A DNA stretch of 64,000 nt from Rhizobium sp. CB3090. Its GTDB lineage: Bacteria > Pseudomonadota > Alphaproteobacteria > Rhizobiales > Rhizobiaceae. The notes beneath the pieces were generated by a model. That model did no database searches, was not told where the DNA came from, and was given only the letters and a program-made list of their open reading frames with translations. Each line of letters starts with the position of its first letter. Position 1 is the stretch's first letter. The translations under genes were made by a program, and so were the position numbers. The stretch spans positions 1,240,001-1,304,000 of the forward strand of contig NZ_CP121662.1 of the NCBI RefSeq assembly GCF_029714285.1, in the 5' to 3' direction. Positions 46,454 through 57,964 of this stretch are shown here, piece after piece.

Positions 46454-46816
46454 ATGAATGAAATGATCGCTGAGCCGATCCGGATGCAAAACGACAGCGA
46501 AAGGAACGGGGACAACGGCAATCGCGGGACCTCGGTGATCACGCGCACCAAGCCCAAAACCAAAAAACCCAACCTGTACCGCGTGCTGCTTCTGAACGAC
46601 GACTACACGCCCATGGAATTTGTGATCCATATCCTGGAGCGTTTCTTTCAAAAGGATCGAGAAAGTGCCACCCGCATCATGCTTCATGTCCACAACCACG
46701 GCGTCGGCGAATGCGGGATATATACATATGAAGTAGCTGAAACGAAGGTGAGCCAGGTGATGGATTTTGCCCGGCAGCACCAGCATCCGCTGCAATGTGT
46801 TATGGAAAAGAAGTGA
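46454..46816 (+). CDS. clpS: ClpS adaptor for ClpAP
   Basis: A 120-residue adaptor that delivers N-degron proteins to ClpAP. The core contains [20 protein letters not shown] (NDDxTPM signature) and [20 protein letters not shown]. The disordered N-terminal 40 residues are rich in charged and Asn residues. An ATG at 46463 is an alternative start. It lies 10 bp upstream of clpA, its partner. Rhizobia often have a second clpS elsewhere. Confidence 0.96.
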   Translation: MNEMIAEPIRMQNDSERNGDNGNRGTSVITRTKPKTKKPNLYRVLLLNDDYTPMEFVIHILERFFQKDRESATRIMLHVHNHGVGECGIYTYEVAETKVSQVMDFARQHQHPLQCVMEKK

Positions 46817-46826
46817 GGATCTGAAC

Positions 46827-49355
46827 GTGCCAACATTTTCGCCTAGTCTTGAGAAGGCGCTGCATCAGGCACTGACCTACGCGAACGAGCGGCATCATGA
46901 ATATGCCACGCTGGAACATCTGCTGTTGGCTTTGGTGGACGACGCCGATGCCGCGGCTGTCATGGGCGCGTGCAATGTTGATCTTGACGCGCTCCGTAAG
47001 ACGCTGACTGAATACGTCGATAACGAACTTTCAAATTTGATCACTGGCTATGACGAGGACTCGAAGCCCACTTCCGGCTTCCAGCGCGTTATCCAGCGCG
47101 CCGTCATCCATGTGCAATCCTCGGGCCGCGAGGAAGTGACGGGTGCCAACGTTCTCGTCGCAATCTTTGCGGAACGGGAAAGCCATGCGGCCTTCTTCCT
47201 GCAGGAGCAGGAAATGACCCGCTATGACGCGGTCAACTATATCTCTCATGGCATCGGCAAGCGTCCGGGTTCCTCCCAGACCCGCACGCCGCGCGGCGCC
47301 GAGGATACTGAATCCGAAAGCAAGCCGACCTCCCGCGGCGAGCAGGAGGAAGGTAACAACAAGAAGCAGCAGGATGCGCTGAAGGCCTATTGCGTCAATC
47401 TCAACGAGAAGGCGAAGAGCGGCAAGATCGATCCGCTGATCGGCCGCAACTCCGAGGTCAGCCGCACCATCCAGGTGCTATGCCGCCGCTCAAAGAACAA
47501 CCCGCTCTATGTCGGCGACCCCGGTGTCGGCAAGACGGCGATCGCCGAAGGTCTTGCCAAGCGTATCGTCGAGGGCAAGGTGCCCGAAGCCTTGGCCGAT
47601 GCGACCATCTTCTCGCTCGACATGGGCACGCTGTTGGCCGGTACGCGCTATCGCGGCGATTTCGAAGAACGTCTGAAGCAGGTCGTCAAGGAACTGGAAG
47701 AATATCCGGGCGCCGTGCTGTTCATCGATGAGATTCATACGGTCATCGGTGCCGGCGCCACCTCCGGCGGTGCGATGGATGCATCGAACCTGCTGAAGCC
47801 GGCCCTGTCCTCGGGGGCGATCCGTTGTATCGGTTCGACCACCTATAAGGAATACCGTCAGTTCTTCGAGAAGGACCGGGCACTCGTCCGCCGCTTCCAG
47901 AAGATCGACGTCAACGAGCCGACCATCGAGGATGCCATCGAAATCATGAAGGGCCTGAAGCCCTATTTCGAAGAGTATCATCACCTGCGTTATTCGAACG
48001 ACGCCATCAAGACAGCCGTCGAGCTGTCGGCTCGCTACATCTCCGACCGGAAGCTGCCGGACAAGGCGATCGACGTGATCGACGAAACGGGTGCTGCGCA
48101 AATGCTGCTGCCGCCCTCGAAGCGTCGCAAGCTGATCACCGAAAAGGAGATCGAAGCGACGATCGCGACCATGGCACGCATTCCGCCGAAGACAGTGTCC
48201 AAGGATGACGAGATGGTTCTCGCCAATCTTGAGCAGGAACTGCGTTCGGTCGTCTACGGCCAGGATACGGCGATCGAAGCTCTGTCGACCTCGATCAAGC
48301 TCGCTCGTGCGGGCCTGCGCGAACCGAACAAGCCGATCGGCTGCTATGTCTTCTCCGGCCCGACGGGTGTGGGCAAGACGGAAGTCGCCAAGCAGCTTGC
48401 CTCGTCGCTCGGCGTCGAGCTGCTGCGCTTCGACATGTCGGAATATATGGAGCGTCACACGGTTTCCCGTCTGCTCGGCGCACCTCCCGGCTATGTTGGC
48501 TTCGACCAGGGTGGTCTGCTGACCGACGGTGTCGACCAGCATCCGCACAGCGTCGTCCTGCTCGACGAAATCGAGAAGGCGCATCCGGATATCTTCAATA
48601 TCCTGCTGCAGGTCATGGACCATGGCGCACTGACCGATCACAATGGCAAGAAGATCGACTTCCGCAACGTCATCCTGATCATGACGACCAATGCGGGCGC
48701 ATCGGAAATGGCCAAGTCTGCCATCGGCTTCGGTTCGTCCAAGCGGACGGGCGAGGATGAAGAGGCGCTCAACCGGCTCTTCACCCCGGAATTCCGCAAC
48801 CGTCTGGATGCGACCATTCCGTTCGCAGCGCTGCCGACCACGGTCATCCACAAGGTCGTGCAGAAGTTCATCATGCAGCTCGAGGCTCAGCTTTCCGAAC
48901 GGAACGTTACCTTCGATTTGCACGAGGACGCGATCGCCTGGCTGTCCGAAAAGGGTTACGACGACAAGATGGGTGCCCGTCCGTTGGCGCGCGTCATCCA
49001 GGAACACATCAAGAAGCCGCTGGCGAACGAAATCCTCTTCGGCAAGCTGAAGAAGGGTGGTGTCGTCAAGGTTACAGTCGGCAAGAAGGAAGACGGCACG
49101 ACCGGCATTCTGCTCGACTCCATCGCGGACACCGCGCCGATCCGGCCGAAACCGGAAGCCGAAGTGGTCGACTCCGTGGTCGACGTGGAAGAGGATGACG
49201 GCGACACGGTCAAGATCAGAAGCCGTGTCGGCAAGGCCGGTGCCGCTTCCGACGCCCGCCGCTCGCCGAAGACGCCTTCCTCCGCCAGCGATGACGAGCC
49301 GGACAGCAAGGCACCACGCAAGGGCAGCACGGTGCCGAAGGTGCCGCGCAAGTAA
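46827..49355 (+). CDS. clpA: ClpA, ATPase of the ClpAP protease
   Basis: An 842-residue Hsp100 unfoldase with a GTG start at 46827 after GAGGAT. It has an N-domain for ClpS docking (LEKALHQALTYANERHHEYA), AAA domain 1 with Walker A GDPGVGKTA near residue 231, and AAA domain 2 with GPTGVGKTE near 511. A C-terminal extension of about 80 residues, acidic then Ser/Lys/Pro-rich, goes beyond the E. coli length. The ClpP-binding IGF-type loop (AIGFGSSKR) is present. Confidence 0.97.
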   Translation: MPTFSPSLEKALHQALTYANERHHEYATLEHLLLALVDDADAAAVMGACNVDLDALRKTLTEYVDNELSNLITGYDEDSKPTSGFQRVIQRAVIHVQSSGREEVTGANVLVAIFAERESHAAFFLQEQEMTRYDAVNYISHGIGKRPGSSQTRTPRGAEDTESESKPTSRGEQEEGNNKKQQDALKAYCVNLNEKAKSGKIDPLIGRNSEVSRTIQVLCRRSKNNPLYVGDPGVGKTAIAEGLAKRIVEGKVPEALADATIFSLDMGTLLAGTRYRGDFEERLKQVVKELEEYPGAVLFIDEIHTVIGAGATSGGAMDASNLLKPALSSGAIRCIGSTTYKEYRQFFEKDRALVRRFQKIDVNEPTIEDAIEIMKGLKPYFEEYHHLRYSNDAIKTAVELSARYISDRKLPDKAIDVIDETGAAQMLLPPSKRRKLITEKEIEATIATMARIPPKTVSKDDEMVLANLEQELRSVVYGQDTAIEALSTSIKLARAGLREPNKPIGCYVFSGPTGVGKTEVAKQLASSLGVELLRFDMSEYMERHTVSRLLGAPPGYVGFDQGGLLTDGVDQHPHSVVLLDEIEKAHPDIFNILLQVMDHGALTDHNGKKIDFRNVILIMTTNAGASEMAKSAIGFGSSKRTGEDEEALNRLFTPEFRNRLDATIPFAALPTTVIHKVVQKFIMQLEAQLSERNVTFDLHEDAIAWLSEKGYDDKMGARPLARVIQEHIKKPLANEILFGKLKKGGVVKVTVGKKEDGTTGILLDSIADTAPIRPKPEAEVVDSVVDVEEDDGDTVKIRSRVGKAGAASDARRSPKTPSSASDDEPDSKAPRKGSTVPKVPRK

Positions 49356-49377
49356 TCGGCGATTGATCGTCTAAGAA

Positions 49378-49416
49378 AACAAAACGGCTGCATTGGCGAC
49401 AATGCAGCCGTTTTCA
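49378..49416. terminator. Bidirectional terminator between clpA and HIT gene
   Basis: aaaacggctgcatt (49381-49394) pairs with aatgcagccgtttt (49401-49414), with T-rich ends on both strands. It separates convergent units. Confidence 0.93.
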
Positions 49417-49470
49417 TATGTTTATGCTTCATACCTCATGAAGAGATTTAAGAAGATCGACCTGCTACGC

Positions 49471-49899
49471 TCAGCTCAGCGCCTCAATGATCTTCTTGGC
49501 ATTTTCCGCCAAAACAGCGCCATCTTCCATCTTACCCGAATGAGGCTTCAGGGCGATGCCTTCATGGCGCGGGATGATGTGGAAGTGCAGGTGAAATACG
49601 GTCTGGCCGGCAGCCGGTTCGTTGAACTGGGCGATATAGACGCCATCCGCATCGAAAGCCTCCTGAATCGCGACGGCGACTTTCTGGACCGTAGCAATTA
49701 GATGCGGCAAGGTGCTCGGATCGGCGTCGAGAATGTTGCGCGAGGGGGATTTCGACAGTACTAGCGTATGGCCGGGCGCCTGCGGCATGGCATCCATGAA
49801 AGCAACCGTATGTTCATCCTCGTAGACACGATAGGACGGGATTTCGCCTTTCAGAATCTTGGCGAAAATATTGTTGGGGTCATAGGCGGGGCTGGTCAT
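49471..49899 (-). CDS. HIT-family nucleotide hydrolase or transferase
   Basis: A 142-residue protein with NNIFAKILKGEIPSYRVYED at the N-terminus and the histidine triad HLHFHIIPRH near residue 99. This is the Hint/HinT branch, usually purine phosphoramidate hydrolases. It is the last gene of a minus-strand run: RidA, glycerophosphodiesterase, GNAT, HIT. Confidence 0.94.
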   Translation of the reverse strand: MTSPAYDPNNIFAKILKGEIPSYRVYEDEHTVAFMDAMPQAPGHTLVLSKSPSRNILDADPSTLPHLIATVQKVAVAIQEAFDADGVYIAQFNEPAAGQTVFHLHFHIIPRHEGIALKPHSGKMEDGAVLAENAKKIIEALS

Positions 49900-49940
49900 C
49901 CAGAATCTCCTCGTCTTCCGATTATAATTGTCCAGAGCAG

Positions 49941-51131
<1,191 letters not shown>

Positions 51132-51140
51132 ATTCGTCTG

Positions 51141-51872
51141 TTAGGAAGGAAAGGCAGGGCTCTCCCTTGGGTCGAACCCCTCGAAGGTCATTTGATCTGC
51201 GTTGGCAAATGTGTGCTTACGGGCCGCTTCGTCGCGTACGGTCCAGGTGATAACCGGAATGCCGCGCTGGCGCTGCGCCGTGATGAAGGGGTTCGGTAGG
51301 TGGCCATAGAAATACGAGATGAAGTCTAGCCCAAGCTGCATGGCTTCGTCATGCTTAAAAAACGTCTCGGGCTCATTTCCATCCGCCGTCAGGCCGACAG
51401 GGTAGGGTGCGTTGAGCGCCTTCAGGTCCTTCAGCAGCCACAGGTCGAAGCTCATCAGCGCGACGTGACCCTTGTAGCCTTCCAGCACTTCCAGCACGGA
51501 TTCCGCAAAGCCCTCATCGTCGCCTTCGCGGCCCTTGAGCTCCAGCACCAGCGGCACCTTGCCGTCGCAGAGCTTGAGGAGCTGTTTCAGCGTCGGCACC
51601 TTGTCGCTGGTGCCGCCGACCGAAAGCAGGCCGAGTTCGGCCGAGGTACGGTCACGAAGCTGGCCCGGAAGATTGCAGACGCGCTGCAGGTCGTCGTCAT
51701 GAAAGACGACCGGAACGCCGTCGGCGGCATAATGCAGATCGCATTCGATGGAAAAACCGGCTTCGATAGCGCGAGCAAATGCCGAGAGCGTGTTTTCCCA
51801 AACCTGCTTGTTCATGTCGTGATAGCCGCGATGGGCGATGGCACGTTCGGTAAGCCAGGCAATCTTGCTCAT
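51141..51872 (-). CDS. Glycerophosphodiester phosphodiesterase
   Basis: A 243-residue GDPD of TIM-barrel type, starting at the ATG at 51872, which overlaps the RidA stop (TAATG). AHRGYHDMNKQVWENTLSAF and IECDLHYAADGVPVVFHDDD supply the catalytic His pair and metal-binding Glu/Asp residues. Cytosolic, without a signal peptide; similar to UgpQ, which hydrolyses glycerophosphodiesters to glycerol-3-phosphate. Confidence 0.93.
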   Translation of the reverse strand: MSKIAWLTERAIAHRGYHDMNKQVWENTLSAFARAIEAGFSIECDLHYAADGVPVVFHDDDLQRVCNLPGQLRDRTSAELGLLSVGGTSDKVPTLKQLLKLCDGKVPLVLELKGREGDDEGFAESVLEVLEGYKGHVALMSFDLWLLKDLKALNAPYPVGLTADGNEPETFFKHDEAMQLGLDFISYFYGHLPNPFITAQRQRGIPVITWTVRDEAARKHTFANADQMTFEGFDPRESPAFPS

Positions 51873-52345
51873 TATGCAATTTCCATGATGGCATCGATCT
51901 CGACGGCGGCATTCAGCGGCAGTGCTGCCATGCCGACCGCGGCGCGCGCATGCTTGCCGGCGTCGCCGAGTACATTTGCCAGAAGATTGGAGGCACCGTT
52001 GATCACAAGATGTTGTTCGGCAAATTCGGGTGCCGAGGCGACGAAGCCGTTCAGCTTGATGATGCGCTTGATACGGCCGAGATCGCCGTCCAAGGCTGCC
52101 TTTGCCTGGGCGAGAATATTGATAGCGCAAAGCTCGGCAGCGCGTTGGCCGCCGGCAACGTCGACATCCCTGCCGAGGAGGCCGGTAACGCCGAGCTTAC
52201 CATTTTCCATCGGCAACTGTCCCGACAGATAAAGAAGATTGCCGCTGATGACATAGGGCACATAGTTTGCGGCTGGCGCTGCAGCCTGCGGCAGAACGAT
52301 GCCAAGCTCCTTCAGACGGCTTTCGACGGCGTCGGACATTTTCAT
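51872..52345 (-). CDS. RidA (YjgF/YER057c) family protein
   Basis: A 157-residue protein of the Rid family: YLSGQLPMENGK, NFVASAPEF-like LNGFVASAPEF, and ARAAVGMAALPLNAAVEIDA with the substrate-binding Arg. It is about 30 residues longer than RidA itself. The start is the ATG at 52345 or 52339. Rid proteins clear reactive enamine/imine intermediates made by PLP enzymes. First gene of a tight four-gene operon. Confidence 0.92.
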   Translation of the reverse strand: MKMSDAVESRLKELGIVLPQAAAPAANYVPYVISGNLLYLSGQLPMENGKLGVTGLLGRDVDVAGGQRAAELCAINILAQAKAALDGDLGRIKRIIKLNGFVASAPEFAEQHLVINGASNLLANVLGDAGKHARAAVGMAALPLNAAVEIDAIMEIA

Positions 52346-52571
52346 CTCCCGTTTTGTTGTAAAATCTTCAAAAATCCGGCATCAAGCTTAAATTCCCTTT
52401 GCCGGGAAAGGCAGCCTCGATTTAAGCACGATCCCGAAATGCCAGAAGCGATCTTGGACGAGATCACGCCAAATCAAAAGGCAGAGTGAGATGACGAATT
52501 GATGACGGGCCGCCTCACTCTGGCCGAAGCGTTCTTATAGCATCGCGTGCGAGTCCAACAGGAGATAATGA

Positions 52572-53396
52572 ATGTTCCGCTCGAGTCTTGCCGCTGTTGT
52601 TGTTTCGAGTTTAGGCGTCGCATCTCTGGGCGCGCCCGCCATCGCTGCGGGTCCGAGCGGGTTGATCGCGCATCGCGCCGTCTATGATCTCGAACTGAAA
52701 GACGCTTCCGACCGGTCCGGTATCGCCGGCATGTTCGGCCGTATGGTCTATGAGTTCGACGGTTCCGATTGCACCGGCTTCACCACCAATTTCCGCTTCG
52801 TCACGCAGATCGACACGGGCGATTCAACCCGCGTCAGCGATCAGCAGACGACCACATTCGAGGATCTCGTCAAACGGACGTTCCGCTTCGAGACCAAATC
52901 CTATACGGACGATCAACTCGATAAGGATGTGCGCGGCGCGGCAGCGGACGACCAGAAGGGAATCAAGGTCGAGCTGACCCAGCCGCAGGCCAAGCAGGTC
53001 GAGCTCATGCAGAGCCGTTTTCCGACGGAACATATGCTCGACATCATCCATAATGCCAAGCTGGGCAGAAATTTCTTCGAGGCCGAGGTTTTCGACGGCT
53101 CCGACGATGGCGACAAATCGTTGATCGCAACGACCGTCGTCGGGAAACAATCGACGCCCGCCACAGACGATCCCGATGCCGACAAGGCCGGCATGTTCGC
53201 CAAGACACCGTTCTGGCCGGTGACCGTCGCCTATTTCAACGACAAATCTAAAGGCGACGCCATTCCGGTCTATCGCATGTCGTTCAAGCTATATGAAAAC
53301 GGCATCACCCGCGACCTCACCATGGACTATGGCGACTTCGTGCTGACCGGGAAGCTCTCCAAGCTTGAAGTGCTCGACACCAAAGCCTGCCAATAG
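52572..53396 (+). CDS. eipB: Periplasmic envelope integrity protein EipB (DUF1849)
   Basis: A 274-residue secreted protein with a signal peptide cleaved near AIAA-GP (residue 26). It keeps LIAHRAVYDLELKDASDRSG, SFKLYENGITRDLTMDYGDF and two cysteines, C67 and C273, matching the disulfide pair described for Brucella EipB, a beta-spiral protein needed for cell-envelope integrity. Monocistronic, upstream of rpsB. Confidence 0.93.
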   Translation: MFRSSLAAVVVSSLGVASLGAPAIAAGPSGLIAHRAVYDLELKDASDRSGIAGMFGRMVYEFDGSDCTGFTTNFRFVTQIDTGDSTRVSDQQTTTFEDLVKRTFRFETKSYTDDQLDKDVRGAAADDQKGIKVELTQPQAKQVELMQSRFPTEHMLDIIHNAKLGRNFFEAEVFDGSDDGDKSLIATTVVGKQSTPATDDPDADKAGMFAKTPFWPVTVAYFNDKSKGDAIPVYRMSFKLYENGITRDLTMDYGDFVLTGKLSKLEVLDTKACQ

Positions 53397-53652
53397 ATTT
53401 TGTGAGAGCTGTCCGAAGCTTCACTGTTCTCTGAGGCTTCGGCACGCCGTAAGTGAGTTAGGGGCAGGGGGCTGCCGCATTTTTTCGGCGCTCAAGCCTT
53501 GCATTCCCGTCAAATCGAATGTATGGGCAGCCGCATTCCACACGTAAGGCATGGGATTGTCCGGGAGAAATCCGGATCGTTCCGCCCGGTGGCATCTTCG
53601 AAGAGGATGCTGTTCGCCTTGCGGAGGTTCAACCGGAAAAGGAGTCAAAGGC

Positions 53653-54420
53653 ATGGCATTGCCTGATTTTTCTATGCGTCAGCTTCTGGAAGCTGGTGTT
53701 CACTTCGGCCACCAGACACATCGCTGGAACCCGAAGATGAAGCCGTACATCTTCGGCGATCGTAACAACATCCACATCATCGACCTTGCCCAGACGGTTC
53801 CGCTGCTGAGCCGCGCCCTGCAGGTCGTCAGCGACACCGTTGCCCGTGGCGGCCGCGTTCTGTTCGTCGGCACCAAGCGTCAGGCCTCCGAACTGATCGC
53901 CGACAGCGCCAAGCGCTCGGCCCAGTACTACGTCAACGCCCGCTGGCTCGGCGGCATGATGACTAACTGGAAGACGATTTCGAATTCCATTCAGCGTCTG
54001 CGCAAGCTCGACGAAATCCTCAACGGCGAAGCCCAGGGCTTCACCAAGAAGGAACGCCTGAACCTTGAGCGCGAGCGCGAAAAGCTGGACAAGGCTCTCG
54101 GCGGTATCCGCGATATGGGCGGCACTCCGGACCTGATGTTCATCATCGACACCAACAAGGAAAAGATCGCGATCGACGAAGCCAAGCGCCTCGGCATCCC
54201 GGTCGTTGCCATCATCGACTCGAACTGCGATCCGGACCTGATCGATTATCCGATCCCGGGTAACGACGACGCCTCGCGCGCCATCGCTCTCTACTGCGAC
54301 CTGATCTCGCGCGCTGCCATCGATGGCATTGCCCGCCAGCAGAGCGCATCCGGCCGCGACCTCGGTGCTTCTGTCGAAGCTCCGGTTGAGCCGACTCTCG
54401 TGGACGGCACCGAAGCCTGA
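53653..54420 (+). CDS. rpsB: 30S ribosomal protein S2
   Basis: A 255-residue ribosomal protein starting at ATG 53653 ([20 protein letters not shown]) after [22 protein letters not shown] and [20 protein letters not shown] are S2 signatures. It is preceded by 256 bp of leader with no other gene; ribosomal autoregulation there is possible but no structure was recognised. It opens the rpsB-tsf-pyrH-frr-uppS-cdsA-rseP-bamA-lpxD series. Confidence 0.98.
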   Translation: MALPDFSMRQLLEAGVHFGHQTHRWNPKMKPYIFGDRNNIHIIDLAQTVPLLSRALQVVSDTVARGGRVLFVGTKRQASELIADSAKRSAQYYVNARWLGGMMTNWKTISNSIQRLRKLDEILNGEAQGFTKKERLNLEREREKLDKALGGIRDMGGTPDLMFIIDTNKEKIAIDEAKRLGIPVVAIIDSNCDPDLIDYPIPGNDDASRAIALYCDLISRAAIDGIARQQSASGRDLGASVEAPVEPTLVDGTEA

Positions 54421-54474
54421 TCGCGTCTTGTGGCGGACGGAACCTTGTCCGCCCGAGCGTATTGATATCCGGGA

Positions 54475-54525
54475 TAAGGCCGTTTGCGACTTCAAGAAGT
54501 TCGAGCGGCCTTGTTCTGTTTTGGG
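54475..54525 (+). terminator. Weak terminator or attenuator between rpsB and tsf
   Basis: aaggccg (54477-54483) and cggcctt (54505-54511) form the outer stem, with gacttc/gaagtt pairing inside, followed by GTTCTGTTTTGG. The 274-bp spacer to tsf is otherwise empty. Confidence 0.55.
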
Positions 54526-54694
54526 GTAACGCGTTGCCTGGGCGATAAATCCACGCGTGTTCCAATCAAGAATTCCAGTGTATGGCGCGGCTTCATAACG
54601 CTGTCATACTTACGGGTACATTTCGTCCCTCAAATCGGTGCCGCGTTGGCTTAACGCCGCCTGCCGCACCGTCTGAACCGACAAGAGGAAGCTT

Positions 54695-55621
54695 ATGACC
54701 GAGATTACGGCTGCAATGGTGAAAGAACTGCGCGAAAAGACCGGCGCAGGCATGATGGACTGCAAGAAGGCTCTGGCCGAAACCGCTGGAGACATGGAAG
54801 CAGCGATCGACTGGTTGCGCGCCAAAGGCATCGCCAAGGCCGACAAGAAGTCTGGCCGCACCGCCGCCGAAGGCCTGATCGGCGTTGCCGGCGCCGGCAC
54901 GAAGGCTGTTGTCGTCGAAGTTAACTCCGAAACCGACTTCGTTGCCCGCAACGATGCCTTCCAGGACCTCGTCCGCGGCATCGGCCAGGTTGCGCTCTCT
55001 ACCGCCGGCTCCGTCGAAGCCGTCGCTGCTGCGGCTTACCCGGCTTCCGGCAAGTCGGTTGCCGACACGATCAAGGATGCGATCGCCACCATCGGCGAAA
55101 ACATGAACCTGCGCCGCTCGGTGCTGCTCTCCGTCGAAGACGGCGTGGTCGCGACCTACATCCACAATGCTGTTTCCGACGGCCTCGGCAAGCTCGGCGT
55201 TCTCGTCGCGCTGAAGTCGACCGGCAACAAGGAAGCTCTGACCGCCATTGGCCGTCAGGTTGCGATGCACATCGCTGCGACTGCGCCGCTCGCCATCCGT
55301 CCGGAAGAAGTCGACGCCGCTGTCGCCGAGCGCGAACGCAACGTTTTCATCGAGCAGTCCCGCGCCTCCGGCAAGCCGGACAACATCATCGAAAAGATGG
55401 TCGAAGGCCGCATGCGCAAGTTCTTCGAAGAAGTCGCTCTTCTGTCGCAGGCTTTCGTCATCAACCCGGATCTGACCGTCGCTGCTGCCCTCAAGGAAGC
55501 TGAAAAGACCGTCGGCGCGCCGATCGAAATCACCGGCATGGCCCGTCTGCTTCTCGGCGAAGGCATCGAGAAGGAAGAGACCGACTTCGCTGCCGAAGTC
55601 GCCGCGGCCGCCAAGGGCTGA
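54695..55621 (+). CDS. tsf: Elongation factor Ts
   Basis: A 308-residue nucleotide-exchange factor for EF-Tu. The N-terminal UBA-like segment [18 protein letters not shown] and [14 protein letters not shown] are EF-Ts signatures. ATG 54695 is preceded by AGAGGAAG. It follows rpsB as in most bacteria. Confidence 0.98.
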   Translation: MTEITAAMVKELREKTGAGMMDCKKALAETAGDMEAAIDWLRAKGIAKADKKSGRTAAEGLIGVAGAGTKAVVVEVNSETDFVARNDAFQDLVRGIGQVALSTAGSVEAVAAAAYPASGKSVADTIKDAIATIGENMNLRRSVLLSVEDGVVATYIHNAVSDGLGKLGVLVALKSTGNKEALTAIGRQVAMHIAATAPLAIRPEEVDAAVAERERNVFIEQSRASGKPDNIIEKMVEGRMRKFFEEVALLSQAFVINPDLTVAAALKEAEKTVGAPIEITGMARLLLGEGIEKEETDFAAEVAAAAKG

Positions 55622-55774
55622 TCAACGAAATCATTTCGTCTGTTGACGAAACGAAACCATATCCCAGATAGGTGAAACCATATCAGGGGAAACCCGTGGG
55701 CATCGCGTGACAACGCGGTGCCCTTCGTGTATCCGGCTTTCACTATTACCCCGCGATCACTTCAAGGAGCGACA

Positions 55775-56494
55775 ATGTCCCAGCCGATCTACAAGCGCGT
55801 ATTGCTCAAGGCCTCCGGCGAAGCTCTGATGGGCAGCCAGGGGTTCGGTATCGACGTTACCGTCGCTGACCGTATCGCATCCGATATTGCCGCAGCGCGC
55901 GAAATGGGTGTCGAGGTCGGCGTCGTCGTCGGCGGCGGCAATATCTTCCGCGGCGTTGCCGTGGCCTCCAAGGGCGGAGATCGCGTGACCGGCGACCATA
56001 TGGGCATGCTCGGCACCGTCATCAACGCGCTGGCGCTGGCGACCTCGCTGCGCAAGCTGGATATCGACACGGTGGTGCTGTCTGCCATTTCCATGCCGGA
56101 GATCTGCGAAAGCTTTTCGCAGCGCGCGACGCTCTATCATCTCTCGCTGGGCCGGGTGGTGATCTTTGCCGGCGGCACCGGCAATCCTTTTTTCACGACC
56201 GATTCCGCCGCTGCGCTGCGCGCCGCCGAAATGGGTGCTGAAGCAATCTTCAAGGGCACGCAGGTCGATGGCATCTATTCCGCCGACCCGAAGAAGTTTC
56301 CGGACGCCGAGCGTTTCGAACATCTGACCCATAGTCAGGTGCTGGAAAAGGGGCTCGCCGTCATGGATGTGGCCGCCGTCGCGCTTGCGCGGGAAAATTC
56401 AATTCCGATCGTCGTCTTTTCCATTCATGAAAAGGGCGGTTTCGCAGAAATCTTGACCGGCGGCGGCCGTAAGACCATCGTATCCGACAATTGA
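55775..56494 (+). CDS. pyrH: UMP kinase
   Basis: A 239-residue amino-acid-kinase-fold enzyme that phosphorylates UMP. The start at 55775 ([20 protein letters not shown]) follows AAGGAG; the upstream extension is not conserved. [12 protein letters not shown] and [20 protein letters not shown] are family signatures. It lies between tsf and frr, the conserved order. Confidence 0.97.
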   Translation: MSQPIYKRVLLKASGEALMGSQGFGIDVTVADRIASDIAAAREMGVEVGVVVGGGNIFRGVAVASKGGDRVTGDHMGMLGTVINALALATSLRKLDIDTVVLSAISMPEICESFSQRATLYHLSLGRVVIFAGGTGNPFFTTDSAAALRAAEMGAEAIFKGTQVDGIYSADPKKFPDAERFEHLTHSQVLEKGLAVMDVAAVALARENSIPIVVFSIHEKGGFAEILTGGGRKTIVSDN

Positions 56495-56550
56495 CGTTCC
56501 TGTGGCACCGGGCCTTCCCGGCGCCGCCTATTACACGGGAGTATAAAAAC

Positions 56551-57111
56551 ATGAGTGAAGGCACCGACCTCAAGGAACTGAAGCGCCGCATGGACGGCGC
56601 CATCTCGGCATTCAAGAGCGATATCGCCTCGCTGCGCACCGGGCGCGCGTCGGCCAACATTCTCGATCCGGTCACGGTTGAAGCCTATGGTTCGCGCATG
56701 CCGCTGAACCAAGTCGCCAACATCACCGTACCCGAGCCGCGCATGCTGACCGTGTCCGTCTGGGACAAGTCGATGGTCGGCGCCGTCGAGCGGTCGATCC
56801 GCGAATCCAATCTCGGCCTCAACCCGATCGTCGATGGGCAAAATCTGCGCATCCCGCTGCCGGAACTCAACGAAGAGCGCCGTCGCTCGCTGGTCAAGGT
56901 CGCTCATGAATATGCCGAAAAGGCCAAGGTGGCGATTCGCCATGTCCGCCGTGATGGTATGGATGGTCTCAAAAAGGCCGAAAAGGACGGTGTAATCGGT
57001 CAGGACGAAAGCCGTGCCCAGTCCGAGCGTGTGCAGAAGATGACCGACGATACGATTTCGGACATCGACCGCTTGCTAGCCGAGAAAGAAAAGGAAATCA
57101 TGCAGGTCTGA
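56551..57111 (+). CDS. frr: Ribosome recycling factor
   Basis: A 186-residue factor starting at 56551 ([20 protein letters not shown]) that splits post-termination ribosomes with [18 protein letters not shown] and the C-terminal [20 protein letters not shown] are typical. It follows pyrH after 56 bp. Confidence 0.98.
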   Translation: MSEGTDLKELKRRMDGAISAFKSDIASLRTGRASANILDPVTVEAYGSRMPLNQVANITVPEPRMLTVSVWDKSMVGAVERSIRESNLGLNPIVDGQNLRIPLPELNEERRRSLVKVAHEYAEKAKVAIRHVRRDGMDGLKKAEKDGVIGQDESRAQSERVQKMTDDTISDIDRLLAEKEKEIMQV

Positions 57112-57118
57112 TTGTCCG

Positions 57119-57200
57119 CTAGAGCATCCCGCTTTCGATTGAGGAATATTGAAAGCGGCGAGGGTGCGCTAGATTGACGAGCCTAGAGCATTTCCTGCCG
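57119..57200. repeat. TAGAGCAT palindromic repeat, copy B, with a partial third copy
   Basis: ctagagcatcccgctttc at 57119 matches copy A at 13218 exactly over 18 bases. ccgctttc and gaaagcgg pair around a 14-base loop, and a truncated ctagagcatttcctg follows at about 57183. It occupies most of the frr-uppS spacer. Confidence 0.65.
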
Positions 57201-57217
57201 AACGAAACCGGATCCAT

Positions 57218-57964
57218 ATGTCAGTTCCCACGTTCTCTGCCATACCCGATCACCTCGCCATTATCATGGATGGCAACGGGCGTTGGGCCAACGCGCGCGG
57301 CCTGCCGCGCACCATGGGTCACCGCAAGGGCGTGGAGGCGGTGCGCGAAACGGTGCGGGCGGCGGGCGATGTCGGCATAAAATATCTGACGCTCTTTGCC
57401 TTTTCCTCGGAGAATTGGCGTCGGCCGGAGACCGAGGTGAGTGACCTTCTCGGTCTGCTCAAGGCGTTCATCCGGCGGGACCTTGCGGAACTGCATCGCC
57501 AGAATGTCCGCATCCGTGTGATCGGCGACCGTTACAATCTGCGCAGCGATATCCTGCCGCTGCTGATCGAAGCGGAAGAGACCACCAAGGACAACACCGC
57601 GCTGACGCTGATCATCGCCTTCAATTATGGCTCCCGCGACGAGATTACCCGTGCTTTCGTCAGCCTGGCCAAGGATGTCGAGGCCGGGCGACTGCGCCCG
57701 CAGGATATCTGTCCAGAATTGATTGATGGACGACTGGATACCGCCGGAATTCCCGACCCCGATCTCATCATCCGCACCAGTGGCGAAGAGCGGCTGTCGA
57801 ACTTTCTGCTCTGGCAGGCGGCTTACTCGGAATTCATGTTCGTGCCGGAGTATTGGCCGGATTTCAGCCGCGACCTCTTTTTCTCCGCACTGGAAAGATA
57901 CGCCGCGCGTGATCGGCGTTTTGGCGGTCTTTCCGCCAAACCGGCGGCGGCCGTGGGGTCCTGA
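57218..57964 (+). CDS. uppS: Isoprenyl transferase (undecaprenyl diphosphate synthase)
   Basis: A 248-residue cis-prenyltransferase that makes the C55 carrier lipid for peptidoglycan and O-antigen. [11 protein letters not shown] holds the catalytic Asp; [19 protein letters not shown] and [13 protein letters not shown] are the other conserved regions. It overlaps cdsA by one base (TGATG). Confidence 0.97.
   Translation: MSVPTFSAIPDHLAIIMDGNGRWANARGLPRTMGHRKGVEAVRETVRAAGDVGIKYLTLFAFSSENWRRPETEVSDLLGLLKAFIRRDLAELHRQNVRIRVIGDRYNLRSDILPLLIEAEETTKDNTALTLIIAFNYGSRDEITRAFVSLAKDVEAGRLRPQDICPELIDGRLDTAGIPDPDLIIRTSGEERLSNFLLWQAAYSEFMFVPEYWPDFSRDLFFSALERYAARDRRFGGLSAKPAAAVGS

Noticed and set aside
47490..49007. 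505-residue minus-strand open frame
   Set aside because: Antisense to the two AAA domains of clpA; a compositional shadow.
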